A stretch of 42,075 bases of DNA from Acidimicrobiales bacterium (GTDB lineage: Bacteria > Actinomycetota > Acidimicrobiia > Acidimicrobiales > Iamiaceae): assembly GCA_030447445.1 (NCBI GenBank), contig JAUJOW010000002.1, positions 246,568 to 288,642 of the forward strand, given 5' to 3'. The notes under the pieces were generated by a model. It was not told where the DNA came from. It did not search any database and saw only the letters and a program-made list of their open reading frames with translations. The position numbers and the translations under genes are program-made. How positions within the stretch are numbered: the first letter of the stretch is position 1; the number at the start of each line of letters is the position of its first letter. Below, one piece after another: positions 33,104 to 39,812 of the stretch.

Positions 33104-33630
33104 TTGAGCGCCTCGAGGATGGTGTCGACCTCGCCGAGCTCGTCGTGGATCGCCGGGTCGAGCGTCCGGTAGCGGACGAGGCCGTCGGCGTCGACGACGG
33201 CGTAGCCGACCGCCGCCCCGCCACCTCGTGGTTCGCGCATCCCGTAGCGCTCTGCGCGAGTCGTCGCCGGATCGGTGAGGACGCGGGTCCCACCGGCACA
33301 GCGCCCGTCTGTGCCCGAGACGACGATCACCACGTCTACCTCGTCGTCGAAGTCATGCGATCCCACGGCGTGGCAGAGGCGGCCCAGGCGGTCTGGGCGT
33401 GTGAAGAACACGACGGACCGCCGTCCCGGTGTGGGAACGTCGTCGGTGACGTTGCTCGCCGGGATCGGAAGTGCTCCGGCGTCCAAGAACCCCGGGCGCT
33501 GCAATGCGGGATCGGTGTCGTCGAGCGGACCCTCGGCGGCGCGGGCAACGGCGAGCAGGCTGCCGAAGAAGACCGCGGCAGCGACCCAGACCAGCACCAG
33601 CTTCCGGGGCGGAGCGACGGCGGATGTCAC
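33100..33630 (-). CDS. Membrane-anchored thioredoxin-fold (redoxin-like) protein
   Basis: This protein of about 176 residues has one N-terminal membrane helix (LVLVWVAAAVFFGSLLAVARA) and an extracytoplasmic domain resembling peroxiredoxin/AhpC-TSA proteins: RRSVVFFTRPDRLGRLCHAVG, DDEVDVVIVVSG, RYGMREPRGGGAAVGYAVVDADGLVRYRTL. It has no CxxC; two cysteines (LCHAV and GRCAGG) could be redox active. The role is probably thiol or peroxide chemistry at the cell surface, inferred from the fold. GTG 33630 overlaps the upstream stop (GTGA), and its own stop overlaps the next start the same way. Longer starts would run into the BNR gene. Confidence 0.65.
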   Translation of the reverse strand: MTSAVAPPRKLVLVWVAAAVFFGSLLAVARAAEGPLDDTDPALQRPGFLDAGALPIPASNVTDDVPTPGRRSVVFFTRPDRLGRLCHAVGSHDFDDEVDVVIVVSGTDGRCAGGTRVLTDPATTRAERYGMREPRGGGAAVGYAVVDADGLVRYRTLDPAIHDELGEVDTILEALK

Positions 33631-34565
33631 GTCGGCTCGCTCCAGGTCGCGCCGCCGTCGTGGCTGATCCACACCTGAGCGGCGGTGCCGTCAAGGCCCG
33701 CGGCGTACAGGGTGTCGGCGTTGGCGCCGAGCTCGGCGAGCAGCGCGCCGTCGGGAAGCTCGAGCGGCTCCCAGCTCCGTCCGCCGTCGCTGCTCTGGGA
33801 TGCGCCGGCCGGTCCAGAGGCGACGAGCGACTCGACGCTGTCGCCAGCGGCGCTGATCCACGTCGCCGAGGGCAAGCCGCCGGCGTCCTGCCACGAGCGT
33901 CCGCCGTCCCGGCTCTGCACCACACCGGCCTGCGCATCGGCGGCCAGGAGGTGCTGCTCGTCGGCGGGGTCGACGATGATCCTTCCGAAGAACGCTTGGC
34001 CGGTGGCGCTCGTGCGGATCGCCCAGCTCTCACCGGCGTCATCGGAGGCGAAGACGCCGACGGTCGGCGATGCGCCGTAGAGAACACCGGCGCCCGCACC
34101 GAAGGCGTGCACGTCGGTGTCGGGCAGCGTGTCGTTGATCATGGTGAACGTCACGCCCCCGTCCACGGACCGGTTCAGCCCCGGATGGCCGCTGACGTAG
34201 ACGGCGTCGCCGGTGAACGCCCAGCCCATAGCGTCCTTGTCCTCGAGTGACGGCACCTGTCGCCACGTCGCACCGCCGTCGGCGGTCACCGAGACCGCCT
34301 GGTGGCCGCCGACGAAGAGTCGTCCGGGATCGGCCGGATCGACAACCAGCGAGTGGAGATCGCCACCCACGAACGCGCCTGCGTCGGACTCGTCGCCGCT
34401 CCCACCACTTGTGGTCATCACGATGAACGCACCGGCACCGGCGGCGACGGCGAGCGCGGCCAGCAGCCAGATGCTGTTGCGCGCCAGCCAGCTCCGTTGC
34501 TGCGCCGGGTGACGTCCGGCGCCCGGACGCGAGCGGTGTCGGGTCGAGGTGCGCGGGCTAGCCAT
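33627..34565 (-). CDS. BNR-repeat beta-propeller protein (F510_1955-like)
   Basis: The 312-residue protein has a basic N-terminus, one membrane anchor (NSIWLLAALAVAAGAGAFIVM) and then repeated Asp-box/BNR units: VTADGGATWRQV, RSVDGGVTFTM, ASDDAGESWAI, QSRDGGRSWQDA, QSSDGGRSWEPL and ISHDGGATWSEP. This fits an extracellular beta-propeller like those annotated F510_1955 family glycosylhydrolase. Enzymatic glycosidase activity is doubtful because only the propeller repeats are evident. It overlaps both operon neighbours (8 nt upstream, 4 nt downstream). A scaffold or binding protein in envelope stress is an inference from context. Confidence 0.8.
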   Translation of the reverse strand: MASPRTSTRHRSRPGAGRHPAQQRSWLARNSIWLLAALAVAAGAGAFIVMTTSGGSGDESDAGAFVGGDLHSLVVDPADPGRLFVGGHQAVSVTADGGATWRQVPSLEDKDAMGWAFTGDAVYVSGHPGLNRSVDGGVTFTMINDTLPDTDVHAFGAGAGVLYGASPTVGVFASDDAGESWAIRTSATGQAFFGRIIVDPADEQHLLAADAQAGVVQSRDGGRSWQDAGGLPSATWISAAGDSVESLVASGPAGASQSSDGGRSWEPLELPDGALLAELGANADTLYAAGLDGTAAQVWISHDGGATWSEPT

Positions 34566-34758
34566 CGCTGCCAGTCCCGGCGCTGCGGTCGGAACGAAGG
34601 CGGGCCATCTCGTCGCGGAGCGAGGCGATGTCGTCGGCCCGGTCGTCGTAGGCTCGGTCGGTCTGTGAGCCGCCCATGCCTCGGGCCATGAAGACCATCA
34701 TCACGACCATCATCAGGCCGCAGCCGAGGGAGGGCAGGAGGTACAGCAGTGCTTCCAT
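34558..34758 (-). CDS. Small single-span membrane protein, first gene of the operon
   Basis: A 66-residue protein with one long Met-rich membrane helix (LLPSLGCGLMMVVMMVFMA) and a charged cytoplasmic tail with a short coiled-coil-like stretch (DDIASLRDEMARLRSD). AAAGGA lies 7 nt upstream of the ATG. It overlaps the BNR gene by 8 nt. Met-rich helices occur in copper-related small proteins, but nothing here proves metal binding. I do not recognise a named family. Confidence 0.65.
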   Translation of the reverse strand: MEALLYLLPSLGCGLMMVVMMVFMARGMGGSQTDRAYDDRADDIASLRDEMARLRSDRSAGTGSDG

Positions 34759-35055
34759 CGCGTGGTCCTTTCAGGAAACGTGCGGTTTGGGCCTCCGCCA
34801 GGAGGCCTCGAGCTTTTCGGGCGCAGACGCCGCCGGCGACGTTGACGACGTTGACAACGTTGGCGACGATCACGCCCTCGGGTGCGAGGAGCAACGACTC
34901 GGGGACGCCAGCACGGGCCGGGTCAGTGCTTCCACGAAGACCCCGACGCCGGCCACGAATCCCGAGCGCCGAATGGCGCCGTGAACGACCTCAGGGAGAT
35001 GGCGACGTTGGAGGGGACCTGTCACTGCCGGCCGGTGGGCGGTCGCCGCGCGACG
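34759..35055. other. Non-coding gap upstream of the envelope operon
   Basis: This stretch of about 300 bp has no credible gene; the open frames crossing it lack family resemblance and good starts. It should hold the promoter of the minus-strand operon. The notable content is a set of three 9-bp direct repeats with an internal palindrome (34841-34867). No terminator-like hairpin with a T-run was found. Confidence 0.5.
34841..34867. promoter_or_regulatory. Three 9-bp direct repeats with internal palindrome
   Basis: CGTTGACGA, CGTTGACAA and CGTTGGCGA follow each other without gaps. They overlap an odd palindrome ACGTTG-A-CAACGT (34849-34861). The array lies about 85-110 bp upstream of the operon's first start and is a good candidate for regulator binding. 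Confidence 0.4.
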
Positions 35056-35337
35056 TCAGACGAGCCGAGGAGGTGGGTCGAGCGCCCATGCGAAACCGTG
35101 GCGGTACCGGCGATGCGGGGCCGGCCGAAGCAGCCACGCCGCCATGGCGACGAAAAGCGAGACACCGAACAGCACGGCTGAGCAACCAGATGTGCTGAAC
35201 GCGTGCACGTCACACTCCGGGCACGCCGCCATGCCGGACCCACCGACGAGGATCGGAATGCCGGTGAGCACGACCACGACCACGACGACGACGGCCAGCA
35301 CCTTCTTCGTGTTCGGGGAGTGGAGGACGGTGAGCAT
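35056..35337 (-). CDS. Small two-helix membrane protein with a CxxC motif
   Basis: This protein of about 93 residues has two membrane helices (VLAVVVVVVVVLTGIPILVGG and SAVLFGVSLFVAMAAWLL). Between them is a loop with AACPECDVHAFSTSGCS, whose CxxC and extra cysteine could bind metal or form disulfides. ATG 35337 is chosen; a TTG at 35358 would add 7 residues. It is divergent from the BlaI gene, and the probable BlaI operator lies between the two starts, so BlaI may control both. The family is not recognised. Confidence 0.55.
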   Translation of the reverse strand: MLTVLHSPNTKKVLAVVVVVVVVLTGIPILVGGSGMAACPECDVHAFSTSGCSAVLFGVSLFVAMAAWLLRPAPHRRYRHGFAWALDPPPRLV

Positions 35338-35360
35338 GGGACCAGAGCCAATCAGCAAGA

Positions 35361-35379
35361 ACTACGAGCCTAGCGTAGT
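35361..35379. promoter_or_regulatory. Probable BlaI-type operator in the divergent promoter
   Basis: Arms ACTACG (35361-35366) and CGTAGT (35374-35379) are a perfect inverted repeat with a 7-bp spacer. TAC/GTA-type dyads are typical of BlaI/MecI/CopY repressors. The right arm ends on the first base of the likely -10 box, so binding would block RNA polymerase. Confidence 0.6.
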
Positions 35380-35384
35380 AGACT
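35379..35384 (+). promoter_or_regulatory. Candidate leaderless -10 box of blaI-like gene 1 (TAGACT)
   Basis: TAGACT lies 7 nt before the GTG at 35392 and overlaps the operator at 35361-35379. No Shine-Dalgarno is present. Confidence 0.5.
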
Positions 35385-35391
35385 GTGCGGC

Positions 35392-35766
35392 GTGGGAGGC
35401 CAACCCGAGATCGACAAGGTGCTCGGTCGCCTCGAAGCCGAGGTGATGCAGGTGCTGTGGTCGGCCGGCGGCGGGCTCACCGTGCGCGAGGTGCTGGACC
35501 GACTCAATGCGGATCGCGTCGTGCCGCTGGCCTACACCACGGTCATGACGGTCATGGCTCGGCTCGCCGAGAAGGAGATCCTGCACCGAGAGCTCGACGG
35601 TCGGGGGTACCGCTACCAAGCGGCGTTGCCTGACGTGGCCGCCATCGCAGTGCGGGAGGTGGTGCGCGGCTTCGGCGAGGCGGCGGTCGCCCAGTTCGTC
35701 GACGAAGCTCGGGCCGACCCGCAGCTGCTCCGGCGGCTGCAGAAGCTGCTGGGGGACAACCGATGA
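35392..35766 (+). CDS. BlaI/MecI/CopY family repressor 1
   Basis: This 124-residue protein has the BlaI winged-helix: EAEVMQVLWSAGGGLTVREVLDRLN, LAYTTVMTVMARLAEKEILHREL and GRGYRYQAAL. The C-terminal helices used for dimer formation and cleavage follow. Such repressors are inactivated by proteolysis triggered by a membrane M56 sensor, which here is the next gene (4-nt ATGA overlap). Candidate operators lie at 35361, 36745 and 36764. The signal may be cell-wall damage or metal; no beta-lactamase gene is in the window. Confidence 0.92.
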   Translation: MGGQPEIDKVLGRLEAEVMQVLWSAGGGLTVREVLDRLNADRVVPLAYTTVMTVMARLAEKEILHRELDGRGYRYQAALPDVAAIAVREVVRGFGEAAVAQFVDEARADPQLLRRLQKLLGDNR

Positions 35767-36728
35767 GGCTCGACACCGCCAACCGCAGCTTCTTCACGCT
35801 CGTCGGAGTCGCGCTCGGCCCGTACCTGCTGCTCGGCGTGTTCGGCTGCGGCGCGCTCTCGATGGCGATCTACCGGCTGATGGCGAGCGGACCAGCAGCG
35901 GTGGCCGACGGCGCCGACGGCTGGGCAGCGCTCGGGTTCCTGACCGTCGCTGCCGGCGGCGCTGTGGCCGCCCTGCGATCGACCCAGCGGCAGCACGCCG
36001 CTACACGACAGCTCGCCGCCTTCGTCCGATCGCACCAGCTGCCGGTCACCGGCACGCTGGCCAGCGCGGCCGCACGAGCCGGGCTGCCGACGGTGGGTCT
36101 GATCGAGAGCGAGCTCCCGTACGCGTTCACCTACGGTGCCCTCGCTCCACGGGTCGTGGTCTCGAGCCAGCTTCTGAAGACCGCGACCGCCGACGAGCTG
36201 GACGCCATCTTGGTACATGAGCGCTACCACGTCGCCAACCTCGACCCGCTCAAGGTCGTCGTGGCCCGTGCCCTTCCTGCAGCGTTCTTCTTCCTCCCGG
36301 CCCTTGGACATCTTCGCCAGCGCTACCTCGCCAGCAGGGAGCTCGCCGCCGACCGCCGCGCCGTCCGCACCTCCGGTGCGCGGCCGCTCGCTGGCGCGCT
36401 CTACAAGGTGGCGAGCGGTCCGACGCCCTCTCTCGTCGGTGCTGCCGCTGCCATCGGCGGGAACGACCTCCTCGAGGTTCGCCTTGCGCAGCTCGAAGCC
36501 GGTGCGGAGCCGCCGCTCCCCACCGTGCCGCGGCGCGCGCTGGCCTTCACCGCGTTGGGCCTCCTGGCCATGGCCGGCGGGATGGCGGCCACCGTCACTG
36601 CCGCCACCCCGACCGGCATGGTCGGTACCGGCGGTGGTTCACCCGACGTGATCGGCGGCCTCGTCTGCGGCGTGCTGTGGCTGGCTGCGGGGATCGGCGG
36701 CTACCGAAGGTTCGCCGCCAGCCGTTGA
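35763..36728 (+). CDS. M56 family metallopeptidase (BlaR1-like) 1
   Basis: A 321-residue membrane protease with helices at the N-terminus (FFTLVGVALGPYLLLGVF), near residue 65 (LGFLTVAAGGAVAAL) and at the C-terminus. The cytoplasmic zinc site is HERYH (152-156) with a downstream acid in SRELAADRRAV. It lacks the large extracellular penicillin-binding sensor of classical BlaR1, as is common in actinobacterial M56 proteins. Its expected role is to cleave or release the BlaI repressor encoded just upstream when a signal arrives. ATG 35763 overlaps the blaI-like stop. Confidence 0.88.
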   Translation: MRLDTANRSFFTLVGVALGPYLLLGVFGCGALSMAIYRLMASGPAAVADGADGWAALGFLTVAAGGAVAALRSTQRQHAATRQLAAFVRSHQLPVTGTLASAAARAGLPTVGLIESELPYAFTYGALAPRVVVSSQLLKTATADELDAILVHERYHVANLDPLKVVVARALPAAFFFLPALGHLRQRYLASRELAADRRAVRTSGARPLAGALYKVASGPTPSLVGAAAAIGGNDLLEVRLAQLEAGAEPPLPTVPRRALAFTALGLLAMAGGMAATVTAATPTGMVGTGGGSPDVIGGLVCGVLWLAAGIGGYRRFAASR

Positions 36729-36744
36729 TCGATCTTGTCTCCCC

Positions 36745-36762
36745 TACTATCTCGACGTAGTA
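36745..36762. promoter_or_regulatory. BlaI-type operator site, TACTA-N8-TAGTA
   Basis: TACTA (36745-36749) and TAGTA (36758-36762) are inverted around 8 bp, in an AT-rich patch just after the M56 gene. The centre lies 20 bp, about two helical turns, from the next site. Confidence 0.6.
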
Positions 36763-36763
36763 T

Positions 36764-36783
36764 CTACTATGAGCGACTAGTAG
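36764..36783. promoter_or_regulatory. Second BlaI-type operator, CTACTA-N8-TAGTAG
   Basis: CTACTA (36764-36769) and TAGTAG (36778-36783) are inverted around 8 bp. The site directly abuts the AGGAGG of the small gene at 36795, so binding there would also cover the ribosome-binding region of the DNA. Confidence 0.6.
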
Positions 36784-36794
36784 GAGGTGTGAGG

Positions 36795-36968
36795 ATGGAC
36801 TGGATCTGGGGCGTCGCGCTGCTGCCGTTCCTCATCTGCGGTGTGATGTGTCTCGGTGGCATCGCCCTCGCCGCCATTGGCCTGCGGCGCAGCCGCGAGT
36901 CGTCGAGCAGCGGGCGCGGCCACGGCGAGCACAGCGAGCGGTCGCGAGACGACCACGTCCGATCGTGA
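36795..36968 (+). CDS. Small membrane protein under likely BlaI control
   Basis: A 57-residue protein with one membrane helix (ALLPFLICGVMCLGGIALAAIGL) holding two cysteines, and a Ser/His/Asp-rich cytoplasmic tail (GRGHGEHSERSRDDH). AGGAGG is well placed before ATG 36795; a longer frame from 36735 would cross the operators and is unlikely. Two BlaI-type operators lie directly upstream, so it is a probable target of the adjacent repressor. The His/Asp tail may bind metal, which is speculation. Its stop overlaps the start of the methyltransferase fragment. Confidence 0.7.
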   Translation: MDWIWGVALLPFLICGVMCLGGIALAAIGLRRSRESSSSGRGHGEHSERSRDDHVRS

Positions 36969-37204
36969 AACGGGCCGCGACCGCCGGAAAGGTCATCGAG
37001 GTCGGCGCCGGGAACGGCCTCAACTTCGCCCACTACCCCGCCACAGTCACCGAAGCCGTCGCCATGGAGCCCGAGGCCTACCTGCGGGCCAGCGCGGCGT
37101 CGAACTCGCCGTCTTCGACTGGTAGCGCGTCTGCGGTCCCGTCGAGGATCTTGACGATGGGCATTGACGCCCCGAGGGCGACCTTGGCGGCCGCCACGCC
37201 GGCC
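36965..37204 (+). pseudogene. Class I SAM methyltransferase fragment with a 118-bp internal inversion
   Basis: The frame from GTG 36965 reads AGKVIEVGAGNGLNFAHYP (the SAM-binding GxGxG loop) and VAMEPEAYLRA (acidic end of strand two), then turns to nonsense at 37087. On the opposite strand from 37204 back to 37087 lies KVALGASMPIVKILDGTADA and LPVEDGEFDAAL, the next part of the same fold. Both breakpoints are GGCC (37087-37090 and 37201-37204). Reversing 37087-37204 restores one frame through EAYLRAGVAAAKVALGAS to FDAALA, after which the gene is cut off by transposase sequence. It is non-functional as it stands. Confidence 0.72.
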
Positions 37205-37816
37205 ACAACACACTCGCCGCCATCTAGACGCCACCGTGGTGGTCGACCACTTCCACGCCGTGCGCCTGGCCAACAAGGCCATCGACGACGTGCGCCGCCG
37301 CACCCAGAACCACACCCTCGGCCACCGGGGCCGCAAGGGCGACCCGCTGTATGGGATCCGCCGGCTGCTGCTGGTCGGCGCCGAGCGGCTCAGCGACCGC
37401 GGCTGGGAACACATGCTGGCCGGCCTGGCCGCCGGTGACCCCGACGGGGAGACCGCCGCCTGCTACCTGGCCAAGGAGCTGCTTCGAGAGACCTACGCCG
37501 CCTCGACGCCGCCCACGCCCGCCGGCGGCTCACGGTCTTCTACCAGTGGTGCGTCGAGGCCGAGGTGCCCGAGCTCACCCGTCTGGCCACCACCATCTCG
37601 GCCTGGCAGGACGAGGTGCTCGCCTACCACACCACCGGCCTGTCCAACGGACCCACCGAGGCCGTCAACCTCCTCATCGAGAAGGTCCGCCGCATCGGTC
37701 ACGGGTTCCGCAACTTCGACAATTATCGGCTCCGGCTACTCCTCCGCTGTGGCGTCAAATGGCACACTCAGCGAACCGCACGAATCCAAGGCCGCCAACC
37801 ACGCTTGATCGCGTAG
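37205..37816 (+). mobile_element. ISL3-family transposase remnant with one frameshift
   Basis: From about 37223 the sequence encodes the C-terminal DDE domain of an ISL3-type transposase: ATVVVDHFHAVRLANKAID, TLGHRGRKGDPLYGIRRLL, GDPDGETAACYLAKELLRE, then in another frame FYQWCVEAEVPELTRLATT, TTGLSNGPTEAVNLLIEKV, GHGFRNFDNYRLRLLLRCG and RGxxPRLIA-like ending. A one-base change near 37502 separates the two parts. The N-terminal zinc finger and helix-turn-helix are missing. No terminal inverted repeats were recognised. It cuts off the methyltransferase on its left. The 90 bp after it hold no clear gene. Confidence 0.8.
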
Positions 37817-37905
37817 AGCCCATTGACCGGGTTCGCGTCCAGCAACATCAGGTTGCAGGAGACCGTCACCGACATGCACCGCTTCGTGGGGCACTACGGC
37901 TTCAT

Positions 37906-38187
37906 GCGGCGTTCGCCTACACCGTCATCGCCGTGGGTCTCCTGGCGAGCCTGCGACCTGTCGGCTGGAGGCTCACGGCGTGGGTGGCCGGCCTTCTCCC
38001 CGCCGCACTCGGGGTCACCTCGCTGCTGTACCCCGACGCAACCTTCAGTCTCGACACGGTGTGGGCACTCGCCGCCGTTGCCTGGGGCGTCGCCTTCATC
38101 GCGCTGGGCGCCCGCACCGATGACGCCGAGAGCCACGTGGCACGCCGCTCACACCACGTGGAAGCCGAGCACCTGGTCGGCAACTGA
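37906..38187 (+). pseudogene. C-terminal fragment of a multi-span membrane protein
   Basis: About 93 residues form three membrane helices (FAYTVIAVGLLASL, LTAWVAGLLPAALGVTSLLY, TVWALAAVAWGVAFIALGA) and a charged His-rich tail (RRSHHVEAEHLVGN). No good start codon precedes the first helix, and the sequence upstream is the transposase remnant, so this is probably the end of a larger gene that was cut. The family is not recognised. It lies about 150 bp before the second BlaI gene; that gap contains only a possible -10 box (TACGAT, 38310). Confidence 0.5.
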
Positions 38188-38337
38188 GCACCCCCACAAC
38201 AAGCCAGGACGCGACACCGTTCCTGGCGGGCGTTGTGGCCGCCCAACCCGCAGCGCCTCCGAGCAGGGATGGTCTCGCCCGCTTCTGCGGGGTAAGTGGC
38301 CCCCGCCACTACGATCCGTCGCCGTGAGGCATGGTCG

Positions 38338-38706
38338 ATGAAGAAGCTGGCCGCCGGGGAGCTCGAGAACCAGGTTCTGCAGGCGCTGTGGACGTCCGAT
38401 CGACCGATGACACCTGGCGACGTCCACGAAGCGATCGGCGACGAGCGGGGTCTCGCCTACACCACCGTGATGACCATCCTGGTGCGGCTGTGGCAGAAGG
38501 GCCTCCTTGACAGGGAGCGCTTGGGGAGAGCATTCGCCTACCGGCCCCGGGAGACGAGGGAGGCTCGGGCCGCCAGCCGCATGAGCGAGGTGCTGGCCAC
38601 GGCCGGAGACAGCCAGGTCGCCCTCACTCACTTCGTGCAGTCGCTGCCCGCCGACCAGCAGGACGGCCTGCGCAAGGCCCTTCGCCGGTCAGGGGGCGAG
38701 CGGTGA
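38338..38706 (+). CDS. BlaI/MecI/CopY family repressor 2
   Basis: This 122-residue BlaI-type winged-helix protein shows ELENQVLQALWTSDRPMTPGDVH, LAYTTVMTILVRLWQKGLL and GRAFAYRPRETREARAA, followed by the dimerisation helices. ATG 38338 has GAGG 8 nt upstream. It overlaps its M56 partner by 4 nt (GTGA), the same layout as the module at 35392, but the sequences are clearly different, so this is not a simple recent duplication. No operator as good as those at 36745 was found upstream. Confidence 0.9.
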   Translation: MKKLAAGELENQVLQALWTSDRPMTPGDVHEAIGDERGLAYTTVMTILVRLWQKGLLDRERLGRAFAYRPRETREARAASRMSEVLATAGDSQVALTHFVQSLPADQQDGLRKALRRSGGER

Positions 38707-39638
38707 ACGTCGTGCTCGTCGCCGCCGGCGTTGCGCTCCTGCTCCTCCCGGGGCAGGCGGCGCGAGTCGGAGCCCGACTCCGGCCCGCCGAGTGGAGCCG
38801 GTTGGCGTTCGCGTCGGCGTGGATGGGCCTGGGCGCCGTGCGGGCCGGCCTCTTCCTCACGGCTGCGCCGACCGTGCTGCGTGGAGTCGGTGTCGAGGAG
38901 GTGGCCGAGGCGTGCCATCGGATCACGGGACCGATCATGCCTGGCGGATCGCTGGTCGGTTGGGCCGCCGCCGGCACGTTCGCTGTTGTTGCCGTACGAG
39001 GACGCCAGCTTCGACAGCGAGCGGGCCGCATCCAGCGACTCGCCCGCATCGAGAGCTGGCTGGGCGAGCACCGCCCCATCCCGGGCGGCTCCCTGGTGGT
39101 GCTCCCCTGCGACGAGCTGCTGGCGTACGCCGCTCCGGGCAGCCCGACCCAGGTCGTCGTGTCTCGGCGGCTGGACGCCACGCTCGACGAGGACGAGCTC
39201 CACGCGGTCATCCGCCACGAGCTCGCCCACGTGCACCATCACCACGCCCGCTACCTGCTCCTCCTGCAGGTCATCGATGGCCTCTTCGGCTGGCTTCCCG
39301 GCATGTCTGCCACCACCGGTGCCATCCGCCTCGCCGTGGAGCGTTGCGCAGACGAGGAAGCGGCGGCCGTCCCCGCCTCCCGCGACGCTGTCCGCCGTGC
39401 ACTCGAGCGGGTGACCGAGACGATGCTCGCCCCGATCCCCACCTTCACGGCAGCGTGGACGATCGGCCAGCGCCTGCTCGCCCTGGCCGAGGCGCCCCCC
39501 GCACCGACGGTCGCACAGCGGGTGGCCGTCGGTGCTCCGATGGCCGGCTTGATGGTCGTGGTCGCCGGGACGTTCGCCATGTGGAGCAGCTACACCCACC
39601 ACGGTCTGTTCGGGCTGATCGGCTGCTGCCCGTTGTGA
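38703..39638 (+). CDS. M56 family metallopeptidase (BlaR1-like) 2
   Basis: The 311-residue membrane protease has N-terminal helices (VLVAAGVALLLLPG, a second near 85-97), a zinc site HELAHVHHHH (172-176 and following histidines) with the acid in ERCADEEAAAVP, and a final helix (PMAGLMVVVAGTFAMWSSY). It should activate the response controlled by BlaI-like repressor 2, from which it is translated with a 4-nt overlap. The run of histidines after HELAH and the final CCPL are unusual and could sense metal, but that is a guess. The 3' gap to the DUF305 gene is 174 bp. Confidence 0.88.
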   Translation: MNVVLVAAGVALLLLPGQAARVGARLRPAEWSRLAFASAWMGLGAVRAGLFLTAAPTVLRGVGVEEVAEACHRITGPIMPGGSLVGWAAAGTFAVVAVRGRQLRQRAGRIQRLARIESWLGEHRPIPGGSLVVLPCDELLAYAAPGSPTQVVVSRRLDATLDEDELHAVIRHELAHVHHHHARYLLLLQVIDGLFGWLPGMSATTGAIRLAVERCADEEAAAVPASRDAVRRALERVTETMLAPIPTFTAAWTIGQRLLALAEAPPAPTVAQRVAVGAPMAGLMVVVAGTFAMWSSYTHHGLFGLIGCCPL

Positions 39639-39719
39639 GTGCGGGCAGGCCTCGCAACCTGGGGGCACGGGTCACTCGCAGGCCGAGCGAGTCGAGCTCC
39701 TCATAGGCCCGACATAGGC

Positions 39720-39733
39720 CCCGACCGGTCGGG
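39720..39733. promoter_or_regulatory. Perfect 14-bp palindrome CCCGACCGGTCGGG
   Basis: It lies 38 bp upstream of the probable -10 box (TAGAGT, 39771-39776) of the DUF305 gene, next to two near-repeats CATAGGCCC(C)GA (39702-39724). It could be an activator or repressor site. Confidence 0.35.
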
Positions 39734-39779
39734 ATCGCCGCTTGCGTTGTTGGCCGCGTAGAGCCACCCGTAGAGTGTG

Positions 39780-39792
39780 CGACACCTTGTCG
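39780..39792. promoter_or_regulatory. Operator-like inverted repeat at the DUF305 transcription start
   Basis: CGACA and TGTCG flank CCT, placed over the start expected 7 nt after TAGAGT. Two direct CGTAGAG copies (39757-39763, 39769-39775) precede it. This looks like a repressor-controlled promoter. Confidence 0.35.
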
Positions 39793-39812
39793 TAGTTGCC
39801 CTCGGAGGCTCC

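Noticed and set aside
34882..35181. Possible gene of 99 codons in the operon's upstream gap
   Set aside because: No family resemblance, poor start context, and it overlaps the better supported small membrane gene on the other strand.
37816..37905. Possible short coding piece ending VTDMHRFVGHYGFMRR
   Set aside because: It is about 30 residues with no start support and no recognised family; it may be the edge of the insertion or part of the cut membrane gene.
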